A DNA stretch of 64,000 bases from Methanosaeta sp. PtaB.Bin039 (GCA_002067795.1 MVQI01000071.1:1-64000), one strand, 5' to 3'. Shown: positions 50,626 to 59,476, counted from the first letter of the stretch. Notes: generated by a model not told the origin, from the sequence alone. Numbers and translations: made by a program.

Positions 50626-51021
50626 CTACCGGTTGCCAATCGTCAGGGCACCGTAGATCAGGTTCACCAGGTAAAGGTTTGTGAAGTAAATATCTATCTG
50701 AGGAGGATATGGCGGGTGACTTACCGGGTGCAGGGCATAGGTCCAGCGACCCCTGTACAGCACCATCTCCCTGCGTATGTGGCCGCCCTTCATAAGACTG
50801 ACCACCAGCCTGGAGCAATGGCTTCGATTCACCCGAAGCCTGCGTCTCAAATCGCATTGGCGAAGGCCAGGTTCCCGCTTTATCATCTGAAGCGCTTGTT
50901 GCATGTGCCGCTTGCCGGCATCGAGCCCAGAGCCGACCCAGGGATCCTTTGCACCTCCAGGCGGCCGTCTCTGGCATGCGTCCGGCATCATGAGCTTTTC
51001 TATGCCTCGAAATTCCCACAT
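50626..51021 (-). CDS. Small winged-helix DNA-binding protein
   Basis: The 131-residue protein (MWEFRGIEK start) has a helix-turn-helix core LRQCDLRRRLRVNRSHCSRLVVSLMKGG followed by a wing (HIRREMVLYRGRWTYALHP) and a hydrophobic tail. A TATA-like word on the minus strand (ttgataaatttt, about 51042-51053) is about 25 bases before the ATG at 51021, so a leaderless mRNA starting there is likely; ATG 50991 is an alternative. It probably controls itself or the lipid gene that follows. Confidence 0.75.
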   Translation of the reverse strand: MWEFRGIEKLMMPDACQRRPPGGAKDPWVGSGLDAGKRHMQQALQMIKREPGLRQCDLRRRLRVNRSHCSRLVVSLMKGGHIRREMVLYRGRWTYALHPVSHPPYPPQIDIYFTNLYLVNLIYGALTIGNR

Positions 51022-51157
51022 TTTCGACTCGATCTTACAGACAAAATTTATCAAGTGAACGATCGCATAGTATTTAATTGTTATCTTTTATTACTAAGTG
51101 ATATACTATTCAGTAATATTGCTAAAATAGCGACATGTTGTTGAGGATTTCCTCAAG

Positions 51158-51325
51158 CTATTCGCCCCTTATAGAGGCCTTTCGCAGGCTATCGGCCTGG
51201 GCAGTGTAGTCAAAGACCTGTACCCCATAGCCGCAGACCGTTTGGCCGCTTGATTTCATGGATGATTGAACCGAAGTTATCATGTTTCGTTCAACCGAAA
51301 AAAGGCCAATTAGCGACTTGGACAT
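51158..51325 (-). CDS. Possible small protein of unknown function
   Basis: A 55-residue frame starts MSKSLIGLFSVERNM with a purine-rich GGGGGG just before the ATG and ends SLRKASIRGE. It follows the ligase gene by 34 bases on the same strand and could be its last operon member. No family is recognised, and the composition does not prove coding. Confidence 0.3.
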   Translation of the reverse strand: MSKSLIGLFSVERNMITSVQSSMKSSGQTVCGYGVQVFDYTAQADSLRKASIRGE

Positions 51326-51359
51326 CCCCCCCTGAGACTGAAGAGAGGGGGAAACCAAA

Positions 51360-52346
51360 TTAAGCCGGTAAGCTGTCTTTGCAGCTGGGACGGATACATG
51401 CATCTTTCAGCTGATCCAAAGAGCATTCGTCCGGCAATCTGTCGTGTCTCTGCCGAATGAAGGTTGGGGCCCTGAGGTGCCCATCAGATGTGACCTCAAG
51501 AGCGGAGACCTCCATGACAAGCAAAGGGCTGACCCAGGTTACGCCAGGCGTCCCAGGTGGATTTTCGAAAGGTGATATCTCGACCGGCTGAAGCTGAGAT
51601 GATATGTCCTCCAGCTCCTCCTGGGTAAATCCGCTCCCCACCCGACCTACGTAGATCAGGGCACCATTTCGGAATGCCCCCAGCAGCAAGCCGCCGAAAG
51701 TAAAGCGGCGGTGACCCTTGCCCGGGATGTATCCTCCAACCACAAGATCCACGGTCAGGCCTTTCTTGACCTTTATCCAGTCAGCGCTGCGCACCCCCGG
51801 CTGGTAAGAGCTGCCCTTCCTCTTGGCCACAACGCCTTCCAGCCCCAGCCGGAGGGCTGCCGAGTAGTAAGCCTCACCAGCCCCATCCCAGAAATCCATG
51901 GGCACAACATTCCCTTCATGCGGCAAGACATCGGCCAAGATAGCCTTCCTTTCCAGGAGAGGCAGGCTCATGAGAGACTTCCCACCCAAGAACAGGAGGT
52001 CAAAGACAATGTATGAGGCTGGCAGGCTCTCTGATAGGTAGCCGATGCGCAGAGGATCCGACTGGCGCTCCCTCTGCGAAAGAGCAGAGAAATCCGGGCG
52101 TCCCTTGACCAGGACGGCGATTTCCCCATCCAAGACGCAACTTCTTTTCAATTGCTTCAGCTGCGACAGCAGCTCAGGATAGCGGAAAGTGATTGACCTT
52201 TGACGGCGGTTCTGCAGATTTACCGCCCTGCCAAGGTGTGCGATGCAGCGGGTGCCGTCTATCTTGGGCTCGAATATCCAGTCTGGATGAGAGAATATAC
52301 CTCCGGATCTGGCCAGCATCGGCTTGATGGGCTTTTTAAATCTCAT
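51360..52346 (-). CDS. ATP-dependent DNA ligase of the LigD (NHEJ) type
   Basis: The 328-residue protein has the nucleotidyltransferase motifs: active lysine in EPKIDGTR, LDGEIAVL, SYIVFDLLFLGG, GLEGVVAKRKGS and WIKVKKG, then an OB-fold with GLLLGAF and YVGRVGSGF. It is the stand-alone ligase domain of bacterial LigD rather than the larger replicative archaeal ligase. It lies 114 bases after ku on the same strand, which makes a non-homologous end-joining role very likely. The polymerase and phosphoesterase parts of LigD are not in this window. Confidence 0.92.
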   Translation of the reverse strand: MRFKKPIKPMLARSGGIFSHPDWIFEPKIDGTRCIAHLGRAVNLQNRRQRSITFRYPELLSQLKQLKRSCVLDGEIAVLVKGRPDFSALSQRERQSDPLRIGYLSESLPASYIVFDLLFLGGKSLMSLPLLERKAILADVLPHEGNVVPMDFWDGAGEAYYSAALRLGLEGVVAKRKGSSYQPGVRSADWIKVKKGLTVDLVVGGYIPGKGHRRFTFGGLLLGAFRNGALIYVGRVGSGFTQEELEDISSQLQPVEISPFENPPGTPGVTWVSPLLVMEVSALEVTSDGHLRAPTFIRQRHDRLPDECSLDQLKDACIRPSCKDSLPA

Positions 52347-52460
52347 GGCAGCTATGAACCGACAGTGTGATCACGATATGGATGGGCTGATATCCTGAAG
52401 CACGCTTGCCAGATCCCCCATACAGCCATACTAATACATTTGTTTCTCCGCCCAGCACTC

Positions 52461-53315
52461 TTACCTGGCCTTCTCGTCCTCAAGGCCCTGGGCGGTACGG
52501 CGAAGGGCATCCATCAGGTCATGCGCCTGCCGGCGGGGCTTCTTTGCCGCCTCTACCACCGGGCCGCCCATCCTGGACCTGACAAGCGCCTCCAGACGTT
52601 CCCGGTATCCGTCACGGTATCTATGAAGGTCAAGCTCGCCAGTCAGCCTGTCGACTATCTCCAATGCTAGTTCGAGCTCCCTTGAAGAGGGCTGAGGAAG
52701 GCCTTCCAGATCTGGGAAGGGCGATGGGTCCAGCAGCTCCTCAGGGTAACGCAGCGTTGTCGCAACCACCGCGTCCCGGTAATAGTGGACCAGGACTATC
52801 CGCTCCCGCGAGCTGACCGTCATGCGGCCCACCGCAGCACGGCCTGTCTTCTCCATGGTCAGCCGCAACAGCGAATAGGCTTTCTCAGAGCGGTCCGGGA
52901 TCATGAGATATGTCTTGTCGAAGAGGTGGGGATCGACCTCGAAGAAGCTGACGAATCTGTCAAGCTCTATGACATGGCTGGACTCGGGACGGACCGCATC
53001 AACCTCAGACCTCTCCAGTACCAGGTATCTGCCCTTCTGAAGGGGATACCCCATCACGATCTCGTCCTTTTGAACCTCCTCGCCCTCCTGACAGAACCTG
53101 CGAAAGGATATCGGAGTATTGCACTTTCTATGGATCATTCTAAAGCTGATCCGGCCTTCCCGGAATAGGGGCACTGCCTTGACCGGTATGTTGACCAGAC
53201 CAAGGCTCAGGCTGCCTGACCAGACGGGCCTGGGCATTGATGCAACCGCTTTTCCGCCGCCCTCTTCCGCTATATCGGGCCGTTCCTGCTCTGCCTCAGC
53301 CAGGGCTTCTTCCAT
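52461..53315 (-). CDS. ku: Ku protein (bacterial-type, non-homologous end joining)
   Basis: The 284-residue protein binds DNA double-strand ends as a homodimer and recruits the ligase. The core begins MPRPVWSGSLSLGLVNIPVKAV, typical of bacterial Ku, followed by the Ku barrel (RFCQEGEEVQKDEIVMGY, YLVLERSEVDAVRPESS, DKTYLMIPD, GRMTVSSRERIVLV). A 26-residue acidic N-terminal extension precedes the usual start; ATG 53237 would give the normal form. Ku is rare in archaea, being best known in Methanocella and Archaeoglobus, so transfer from bacteria is likely. Confidence 0.95.
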   Translation of the reverse strand: MEEALAEAEQERPDIAEEGGGKAVASMPRPVWSGSLSLGLVNIPVKAVPLFREGRISFRMIHRKCNTPISFRRFCQEGEEVQKDEIVMGYPLQKGRYLVLERSEVDAVRPESSHVIELDRFVSFFEVDPHLFDKTYLMIPDRSEKAYSLLRLTMEKTGRAAVGRMTVSSRERIVLVHYYRDAVVATTLRYPEELLDPSPFPDLEGLPQPSSRELELALEIVDRLTGELDLHRYRDGYRERLEALVRSRMGGPVVEAAKKPRRQAHDLMDALRRTAQGLEDEKAR

Positions 53316-53373
53316 ATCAGACTACACCACTGGATACTAGATGAAGGTTCCTTGAAGAGGCTGATACCTTGGC

Positions 53374-54603
53374 CTATTGGAGAAAGACTGCTCTCACGTA
53401 GAGAGCGGCAAAGCCCAGGGTCCCGGCAAGGGTCAATGGCAGCGTGTAGCCGAGCATAGTCTCCTTGACCGTCGATTCGCTGGTATCCCTGACAAGCCAG
53501 AAAAAAGGATCTGTAACCCAGGAGAATGTGAGCGTGCCGCAGCAGACTGCAAGCAACAACAGGGCCGGCTCAACCGGACTGCCCGAAAATAGCCGGGCTG
53601 CCATGACCGCAGTGACCACCCGGGAGCCCAGAGCCAGCTGAAGCAGACCTGCCACAAGGAATGGTGAGGCCAGGTCTGGCAGGAAGGAGAGCGCCGATTG
53701 AAGAGCCGCCGGAAGCCCGCTGGACCCGGCCACCGCCCCAAATGCACCAGCCCCACACAGGTCAAGCAGTATCACACCTGAGCGGCGGGTTGCTGAATGA
53801 AGCATATCCCCGACAACCGCCTTCCCAAGCCGTCTCCTTGCCAGTCCCAGGGAAAGCATGGCACCGGCAAGCAGCGCAAGGCCTGGCTGGCCGGCAATCT
53901 GCGCCACCTCCTGATCAGACCAGGCCCCTGCGAGGATCAATACCAAAGGAAGCAGCAGTGGCGACCAGGCTGCGAGGCGTGATATGGGAGGACCGGGCTG
54001 GACGGTGGCGACCGGGTCCTCGCGAACCGGCAGCAGGCTGAGCACAATAAAGCCCACCGCCAGCGACAGGAGGGATATTGGCAGGCCGATTTGAAAGGCC
54101 TCCTGGGCAGATACGCCAAGCGTAGAAGCTGCTGCAGCCACCACAGGAGAGGGGTAGACGAAGACGAATGAGGAGGCTGCCGCCACTGCCAGCATGAACC
54201 TCATTCGGCGGGCGCGCCTATCGAGCAGGGCTACTGCCGGCTCTAAGACCATGTATGAGGTTATGCAGCACATGACCGGTATGGAGACAAGGTAGCCGGA
54301 TATCGCTGAGGCTGCGAGGCCTCTGCGGCCGCTGATCAGTAGCAGATCCTCCACAACCCTGCCCATCGCCCCGCCTTTGCGCAGATGCTCGGCTATGATG
54401 GCTCCGGCCAGTATGACCAGGGCAAGTCCTGAGAAGATGGCCCCAAGACCGTCATTGATATGGACGAGCGTTCCCGCCCCAAGTCCAGCCAGCAGGCCGA
54501 ATGCCAGCGATGCCATCACCAGGCTTAGGAACGGCTGAAGACCCAGACGAAGGGCCAAGACGGCCAGAACCATCGCGATGATGAAGGCGGCCATGGAGTC
54601 CAT
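53374..54603 (-). CDS. GntP-type membrane permease
   Basis: The 409-residue protein has about 12 hydrophobic segments and the layout of the gluconate permease family (GntP/CitM-like): FLSLVMASLAFGLLAG, AIIAEHLRKGGAMGRVVEDLL, and SWVTDPFFWLVRDTSESTVKETM. The substrate is probably an organic acid; nothing nearby identifies it. The ATG at 54603 has AGGTGGGG upstream, and a TATA-like word (gatatac) lies about 25 bases before it. Confidence 0.87.
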   Translation of the reverse strand: MDSMAAFIIAMVLAVLALRLGLQPFLSLVMASLAFGLLAGLGAGTLVHINDGLGAIFSGLALVILAGAIIAEHLRKGGAMGRVVEDLLLISGRRGLAASAISGYLVSIPVMCCITSYMVLEPAVALLDRRARRMRFMLAVAAASSFVFVYPSPVVAAAASTLGVSAQEAFQIGLPISLLSLAVGFIVLSLLPVREDPVATVQPGPPISRLAAWSPLLLPLVLILAGAWSDQEVAQIAGQPGLALLAGAMLSLGLARRRLGKAVVGDMLHSATRRSGVILLDLCGAGAFGAVAGSSGLPAALQSALSFLPDLASPFLVAGLLQLALGSRVVTAVMAARLFSGSPVEPALLLLAVCCGTLTFSWVTDPFFWLVRDTSESTVKETMLGYTLPLTLAGTLGFAALYVRAVFLQ

Positions 54604-54677
54604 ACCCCACCTAACTCCGCCCTTGTATATCAACATCGCTAAAAAAATTCGGCAAAGCCAAACTCCAGCCCGAAATG

Positions 54678-54686
54678 TTTATACAC
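54678..54686 (+). promoter_or_regulatory. TATA-like box of the large exported protein gene
   Basis: tttatacac lies 33-41 bases before the TTG start at 54719, within an AT-rich stretch between the divergent permease gene and this gene. GTGGGGAT just upstream of the start can serve as ribosome site. Confidence 0.5.
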
Positions 54687-54718
54687 AGAAAACAATAATT
54701 TCTAAGTGGGGATAGCAG

Positions 54719-57700
54719 TTGAAGGGACGGAGCCGTAGGCTTAAGTTATTGAACGGGAGGCGGCGCCATAGTTTATCCCCAAGTGCGTCTTGGATCGCCC
54801 CCTTCATCCTGGCTCTGATCTGCTGGTCTGCCCTATCTCCCGTCGCGGCCTGGCCCTTCGACTTATCCCTCTTCTCCGGCTCAAAAGCCTCTGATACGCC
54901 CGCTGTGGAGATGGTCCTGCAGGCGCCCAGCCTGGCCGCCCCCGGAGATGCCGTCAACTTCTCTTGTACTCTTGAGAACCGTGCAGATAGCCCACTTCAC
55001 AAGATCACCATCTGCGACCGATATGGCGACCTCGGATACTGGGAGGAGATCGGGCCCGGCCAGACGGTCAGGGCGCAGGGCAGGACAGCGCCTCTCCAGG
55101 AGAGCGCCATCGTGGACGTCACTGCCTACTCCCAGGGACAGCTCCTCGCCCGCGAGGAAGCCCACATAAAGGTGATTGCTGCAGGCCGTTCCGCCCTCCA
55201 GGCGGTGGTGGAGGTGCCTTCCGGCGATCGGTCGCGGGCCCGCTATAAGATAACCAACAGCGGAGAGACCGATCTGCACCGGATCAGGGTTGCAGACTCT
55301 CAGGGAAAGACCCTCGGAATCCTCGCCAGGCTCGATGCCGGCCGCAGCCTGCCACTGATCACGACCGGTCCGGTGCTGCCCGGAACCAGGATATCCGCTC
55401 TGGATCCTGCCGGAGACCTGGTGCACGGATCGGTGACTATGCTCGCTCCCACTGGCGGCAAAGCACCATCTGGCTTCGGCCAGGCGGACGAGTCCCAGCA
55501 ACCCCCCGCAAAGGACCTGACCGTGATGTCTGATCCGCAGCCGGAGGCTTCCCTGGAGGGGGTGGCTTCGCAGGAGGAAGACGTCGAGCCGACATCATCT
55601 CCAGCAGCAATTGAGGAGGAGCCACAGGCTGATCCCGTATCGCTGGATCATGGAATCGAGATAGAGATAGAGGCAAACCGGACCGAGGGCAGGCGCGGAG
55701 AGGTCTGCGTATATAATTGTACCGTCAGAAACACCGGCGAAGACGTGCTCTACGATGTGGAGCTCTACTGCCAGGGACACACCACCACAACGACCTTTAT
55801 AACACCAGGAAGGGCCTTCGTAGCAGAGGGTTCGCTCGTCATCGATAAAAGCTCGGAGATCCGGGCGGCGGCCAGGGCCAGGGACGCCCAGAACCGGCCC
55901 CGCCAGGTTACGAGCAGCCAGCCGGTCTGGGAGATCTCACCTCGCCTCAGTCTTTCTGCCCAGGCCAGCCCGTCCAGTCTGCCTGCTGGAGAGGTGGCCC
56001 AGCTGACGCTGCTGCTTGAGAATAACGGCAACGATCCCCTCACCGATATCCAGGTAAACGACAGCCATGGGACTCTGGGGAGGCTGCCGGCTCTGCCTCC
56101 CGGCACCGCCCAGAGCATAACCGTCCCCAGAGCCGTGACCGGCTCGGTCGATGAAGAGGTGATGGCCAGCGCCAGGGACAGCCAGGGACAGTATATCTAT
56201 GCATTCTCACCGCTGAGCATCCATGTCTATGATGTCGGCCTTTCTCTTCAGGCAGAGCCTGCAGAAGTGGTAGCCTATCAGGGAGACGATGCGGAGATAC
56301 TCTGGACGCTGACAAACACCGGCGAAGAGACGCTGCATAACGTGACCCTCGAAGGACAGAATGAGGCATGGTGCCGGCTGCCAGAGGTTGCTCCCGGACA
56401 GAATATCCGTATGGCTGCGACCCTGTCTGTCCAGCAGTCCGGACCAGTGCGCATACTGGCGAGGGCAGTGGGCAGCGGCGACCGCCTGGTAGAGGCAAAC
56501 GCCACCATCTCAGTTCACGCCATAGCACCTAACCTATCCCTGAATGTGATGCCGGCGACAGCCGAGTTTTGTGCCGGCGAGCAGATCAACCTCTCATGCT
56601 TGATCTCCAATGACGGCGACGATGTGCTGAAGAGCGTGGTCCTGTCCCAGAAAGATGGGTCGGTACTGGCAAGGGCCGGCGATCTTGGCCCAGGGGAATT
56701 TGTGCTGCTCAATCCCCAGCTCCTGCTGGCCGGCAACAGGACCCTGGTTATCCAGGCCTCTGGACAGGACTCCAGGGGCAGGACGTGGACGGCCTCAGAC
56801 ACGGTGAACGCAAAGCTCATCTTGGCTGCGCTGGACCTGAAAGCATCCGCTTCCCCTGAGGCGGTAGCCCTTGGAAAGAAGACCTTGATCCGCTGTCAGG
56901 TCACAAACAGGGGAAGCCTGCCACTCTACAACATCTTCGTCATCAGCAAGAGCTTCGGTCCTCTGGGAAGCCTGGACTTCCTGCCGCCAAAGAGGTCGAA
57001 GGTAATAACCGCCGAGATCGCCCCACCCCAAGACATCTCGGATACAATAACAGCAGAGGGGTTCACATCCTCGAAGAGCCCGGTTGTTCAACGACAGGAG
57101 CTGCGTCTGAGGGTGATAAGAAGCCCATCGCCCCGGGCAGCTGGATCAGGTGACGGGCTGATCGTTGACCCGCCACTGAAGGTGACCGCCGCCAACAACA
57201 CGACAGAGTCCCCCGCCTCGCCTGACAGCCCGCCAGACTCAGCATACGTATCCCCTCCCCAAGCTCAGGCGGAAGCGGGAAGCGGCAACTCCGTGGTGGC
57301 GGGGATTAAAAAGCTCGTCCTGTTCATCCAGGGACTCCTCACAGGGCAGGCGGCCAGCGGAGAGCAGGAGCAGCTGGGAGTGAAGAGCAGCAGAGAGCTT
57401 CCATATAGCATCAAGATCCTGGACGTGGCCGCCATTCCACCGGAGCCGGCTGCTGGCCAGCCGGTCTCGGTCATGGTGCATGCAACATCGGAGGCCCGTA
57501 TCAGCCAGGTAATCCTGGAATTCGGCACGGCCGATCCGGGAACCACAGGCTCGGATATGCTCTCGGTGCGACGCTCCGAGAAGATCGAGTTGACGATGAC
57601 GGGCGGGAGTCCCGAAAACGGATACTGGAGCGGCAACATACCTGGCCAGAAGCAGGGCACATTCATGGTGATCTCCGTGCGGGTGACAAATCCCCAGAGC

Positions 57701-58285
57701 ATGGCTGAGGACGGGCCTTACATGATCCAGTGGGGAGGCCAGAAGCAGGGGAGCAGGAGGCCTGCCTCCACAACCACAGCAACCGCTTCCGCCGGCAGAG
57801 ACGGCATGCTTTATATCGAATCCACAAGCGTATCCGGGACGGGTTCGGTCTCCATAAAAGACAGGTTCTCGGAGAGCACCATAAGCTTTGAGGAGAAGCT
57901 GAAAGGCCATGGCAACATCAATATAGAGACGCTGCGCTGCGTGGACAAGCAGGCAGACGTGGTCAACTTCAGCCAGGATCGTGACCTGTCGTTTGAGGGC
58001 GGGGTACTTAAGGGATTCAAGGAGTTCGACTCGCCTACATTCCACGGAGGTCTGGGGGCAAGCATAACAGAGCGGTTCAATGCGAGCCATATAGACAAGA
58101 GCGAGCAGGGCATGATAAGGTCCTTCAACGCGCGCAACAACACCCTGGCTTACGATACGGAGCAGGCCTTCGACGGCAGCTGGAACACCAGGACGGAGTA
58201 TGCCAGGTTCAACAAGAAGATCAAGGCTAACCAGAAATACACCGGCAGCTTCCAGACCCAGAAGAAGATCAAGTTCGAGGACTGA
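54719..58285 (+). CDS. Large exported protein with seven CARDB-like repeats
   Basis: The 1,188-residue protein has a basic N-terminus and a signal segment (APFILALICWSALSPVAA, cleavage near residue 45). Seven Ig-like domains of about 95 residues follow (about 62-240 and 315-815), each with a pattern such as CTLENRADSPLHKI or NTGEETLHNVTL, as in CARDB/DUF11 surface repeats. A low-complexity Pro/Glu linker (about 245-310) and a 75-residue Pro/Ser linker (about 820-900) separate them from a unique C-terminal domain with charged beta strands (SIKDRFSESTISFEEKLKG). No membrane anchor is seen at the C-terminus. The start is TTG at 54719, as no ATG precedes the signal segment. Confidence 0.88.
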   Translation: MKGRSRRLKLLNGRRRHSLSPSASWIAPFILALICWSALSPVAAWPFDLSLFSGSKASDTPAVEMVLQAPSLAAPGDAVNFSCTLENRADSPLHKITICDRYGDLGYWEEIGPGQTVRAQGRTAPLQESAIVDVTAYSQGQLLAREEAHIKVIAAGRSALQAVVEVPSGDRSRARYKITNSGETDLHRIRVADSQGKTLGILARLDAGRSLPLITTGPVLPGTRISALDPAGDLVHGSVTMLAPTGGKAPSGFGQADESQQPPAKDLTVMSDPQPEASLEGVASQEEDVEPTSSPAAIEEEPQADPVSLDHGIEIEIEANRTEGRRGEVCVYNCTVRNTGEDVLYDVELYCQGHTTTTTFITPGRAFVAEGSLVIDKSSEIRAAARARDAQNRPRQVTSSQPVWEISPRLSLSAQASPSSLPAGEVAQLTLLLENNGNDPLTDIQVNDSHGTLGRLPALPPGTAQSITVPRAVTGSVDEEVMASARDSQGQYIYAFSPLSIHVYDVGLSLQAEPAEVVAYQGDDAEILWTLTNTGEETLHNVTLEGQNEAWCRLPEVAPGQNIRMAATLSVQQSGPVRILARAVGSGDRLVEANATISVHAIAPNLSLNVMPATAEFCAGEQINLSCLISNDGDDVLKSVVLSQKDGSVLARAGDLGPGEFVLLNPQLLLAGNRTLVIQASGQDSRGRTWTASDTVNAKLILAALDLKASASPEAVALGKKTLIRCQVTNRGSLPLYNIFVISKSFGPLGSLDFLPPKRSKVITAEIAPPQDISDTITAEGFTSSKSPVVQRQELRLRVIRSPSPRAAGSGDGLIVDPPLKVTAANNTTESPASPDSPPDSAYVSPPQAQAEAGSGNSVVAGIKKLVLFIQGLLTGQAASGEQEQLGVKSSRELPYSIKILDVAAIPPEPAAGQPVSVMVHATSEARISQVILEFGTADPGTTGSDMLSVRRSEKIELTMTGGSPENGYWSGNIPGQKQGTFMVISVRVTNPQSMAEDGPYMIQWGGQKQGSRRPASTTTATASAGRDGMLYIESTSVSGTGSVSIKDRFSESTISFEEKLKGHGNINIETLRCVDKQADVVNFSQDRDLSFEGGVLKGFKEFDSPTFHGGLGASITERFNASHIDKSEQGMIRSFNARNNTLAYDTEQAFDGSWNTRTEYARFNKKIKANQKYTGSFQTQKKIKFED

Positions 58286-58300
58286 GATAGGCGTCAAATT

Positions 58301-58350
58301 GCGGCGGCGCACCCCTCAGTAGAAATGCGGGGCATGCTTCGCGCCGCCGC
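58301..58350 (+). terminator. Strong stem-loop after the large exported protein gene
   Basis: GCGGCGGCGC (58301-58310) pairs perfectly with GCGCCGCCGC (58341-58350), and the loop contains a second pairing CCCC/GGGG. It begins 15 bases after the stop codon. The sequence after it is only moderately T-rich (ggtttttagg), so it may work as a terminator or an mRNA-stabilising end. Confidence 0.6.
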
Positions 58351-58676
58351 CTAAGGATTCTGGTTTTTAGGACAGCCCTCTAACATGTGGCACCGTTAAA
58401 CCGCAGAATATATTGTCCCAAAATATGTGTATCACATTATTATATTAAATAGTTATTGGTAAATCGAAACCTGGGCAAAGAACTCCGCTTGCATCCTGTT
58501 GCGACTTCGTCGCAACTCCCCAAGACTCGCAGTCCGGGAGACCACCATGAAGGAGGGGGACTTCCCGCTTCGTCCTTCGCGATCCTGCGAGTTAAAGCCT
58601 AGGTCGAGGCGTTCGCGCCTTCAGAAGGACTCGGGGGGGAAAAGGGATATCTTCTGCCTGTGGGCTATCGGCATTC
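58351..58676. other. Intergenic region containing a structured segment
   Basis: The first part (58380-58460) is AT-rich and contains TATA-like words (atattaaatagtt, about 58440-58452). The second part holds the set of helices described separately. An open frame over the structured part exists but is Arg- and Ser-rich and not convincing. Confidence 0.5.
58499..58620 (+). ncRNA. Candidate structured RNA with four helices
   Basis: A hairpin TTGCGAC-TTC-GTCGCAA (58499-58515), a long-range stem ACTCGCAG (58525-58532)/CTGCGAGT (58585-58592), a nested stem GAAGGA (58549-58554)/TCCTTC (58573-58578) and a hairpin AGGCG-TTCG-CGCCT (58607-58620) with a UUCG tetraloop follow each other. TATA-like words lie about 50-60 bases upstream. 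It could be a small RNA, the leader of the next gene, or the end of a lost mobile element. Strand is assumed from the neighbours. Confidence 0.4.
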
Positions 58677-59132
58677 ATGGAGAAGATTGCCGGATGGGAT
58701 GGCCCAACTGCTATCAAGGACGGATCTTTCCGCTACCAGAAAGCCATCGGTTGGTCGACCCTGTGCATCGAGTGCAGAGGCCAAAGCTTCGTGGGCAGGA
58801 TCACTGGCTGTGGACGGGACTGCGAGATCGCAAGAGAGGACGGCCTATGGAAGCGCTTCTCCATCGATGTCGATGAGACAGCCGGCGGAGACGTAAGGAT
58901 GCTGCTTGTAGGTGGGACCACGCTGCAGGTAGTCATGGTAAGAACCGGCGAGCAGTGCCCACTCTCAGGAATAGCCACCCTGCACGACCTGGCCAGATAT
59001 ATGGAATGGTGGGCAAATCCCTGCTGCGATCAGGCAGAAATCCATCGGCTGCCGCATCAGGGTGACACGGGCCCCATCAACCAGAACAGATCTAAAAGAG
59101 CTGATCCAAATCTCAGAGACGTCGAGCCCTGA
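58677..59132 (+). CDS. Hypothetical protein, 151 residues
   Basis: The protein starts MEKIAGWDGPTAIKDGSF and contains a cysteine group CIECRGQSFVGRITGCGRDC that could bind a metal. The rest is beta-rich (VRMLLVGGTTLQVVMVR) and the C-terminal part is polar. Codon choice matches real genes of the window and the opposite-strand frames do not. No ribosome site is clear. Its 3' end overlaps the convergent gene by 20 bases. The family is not recognised. Confidence 0.6.
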   Translation: MEKIAGWDGPTAIKDGSFRYQKAIGWSTLCIECRGQSFVGRITGCGRDCEIAREDGLWKRFSIDVDETAGGDVRMLLVGGTTLQVVMVRTGEQCPLSGIATLHDLARYMEWWANPCCDQAEIHRLPHQGDTGPINQNRSKRADPNLRDVEP

Positions 59133-59475
59133 TGGCTCCTTTCCACAGCTCGTCGGCAACGTCGGACACCGCCTCGATCTGATCGTGGATCTCCAGGCGG
59201 TGCTTGATCTCAGCTGCCCTCATCCTGGCCTCCACCGATTGGCGCATGAGCTCCCGCGAGAGCTCCCGCAGCTCCTCAGACTCATTCCACAGCCCTTCCG
59301 CCTTATCCGGATCCAGAGGTCGTGTCTCCACTGCGAGATTGCGCAGCTCGTCGGAACGGTTGAGTGCATCCGACGATTCGGCCTTGAGACGCAGATGATC
59401 GGCACATAGCTGCTCCACCTCCTGGCGCATCTCCTCATAGCTCCTCACCACCAGGTCTTTCTCGCTTCCGAACAA
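59113..59475 (-). CDS. Helical, probably coiled-coil protein of unknown function
   Basis: The 120-residue protein (MFGSEKDLVVRSYEEMRQEV) is rich in Glu, Arg and Leu with heptad-like spacing (ELRNLAVETRPLD, then SEELRELSRELMRQSVEARMRAAEIKHRLE) and no membrane or metal motif. It starts 1 base after the pdxT stop and is therefore probably in the pdxS-pdxT operon. Whether it has a role in PLP synthesis is unknown. Confidence 0.75.
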   Translation of the reverse strand: MFGSEKDLVVRSYEEMRQEVEQLCADHLRLKAESSDALNRSDELRNLAVETRPLDPDKAEGLWNESEELRELSRELMRQSVEARMRAAEIKHRLEIHDQIEAVSDVADELWKGAIRARRL

Positions 59476-59476
59476 C

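Noticed and set aside
50617-51019. N-terminal extension of the UbiA prenyltransferase frame
   Set aside because: The extra residues are not membrane-like and lie over the winged-helix gene in another frame. The conserved start MHALIEILRPANC is at 50614.
57239-58312. 357-codon minus-strand frame
   Set aside because: Antisense to the exported CARDB-like protein, with no ribosome site and no domain.
58499-58876. 125-codon frame over the structured region
   Set aside because: It is rich in Arg and Ser, spans the helices, and changes character where the better frame starting at 58677 begins. I considered a TnpB tail but found no NAA-x-NI or zinc-finger motif.
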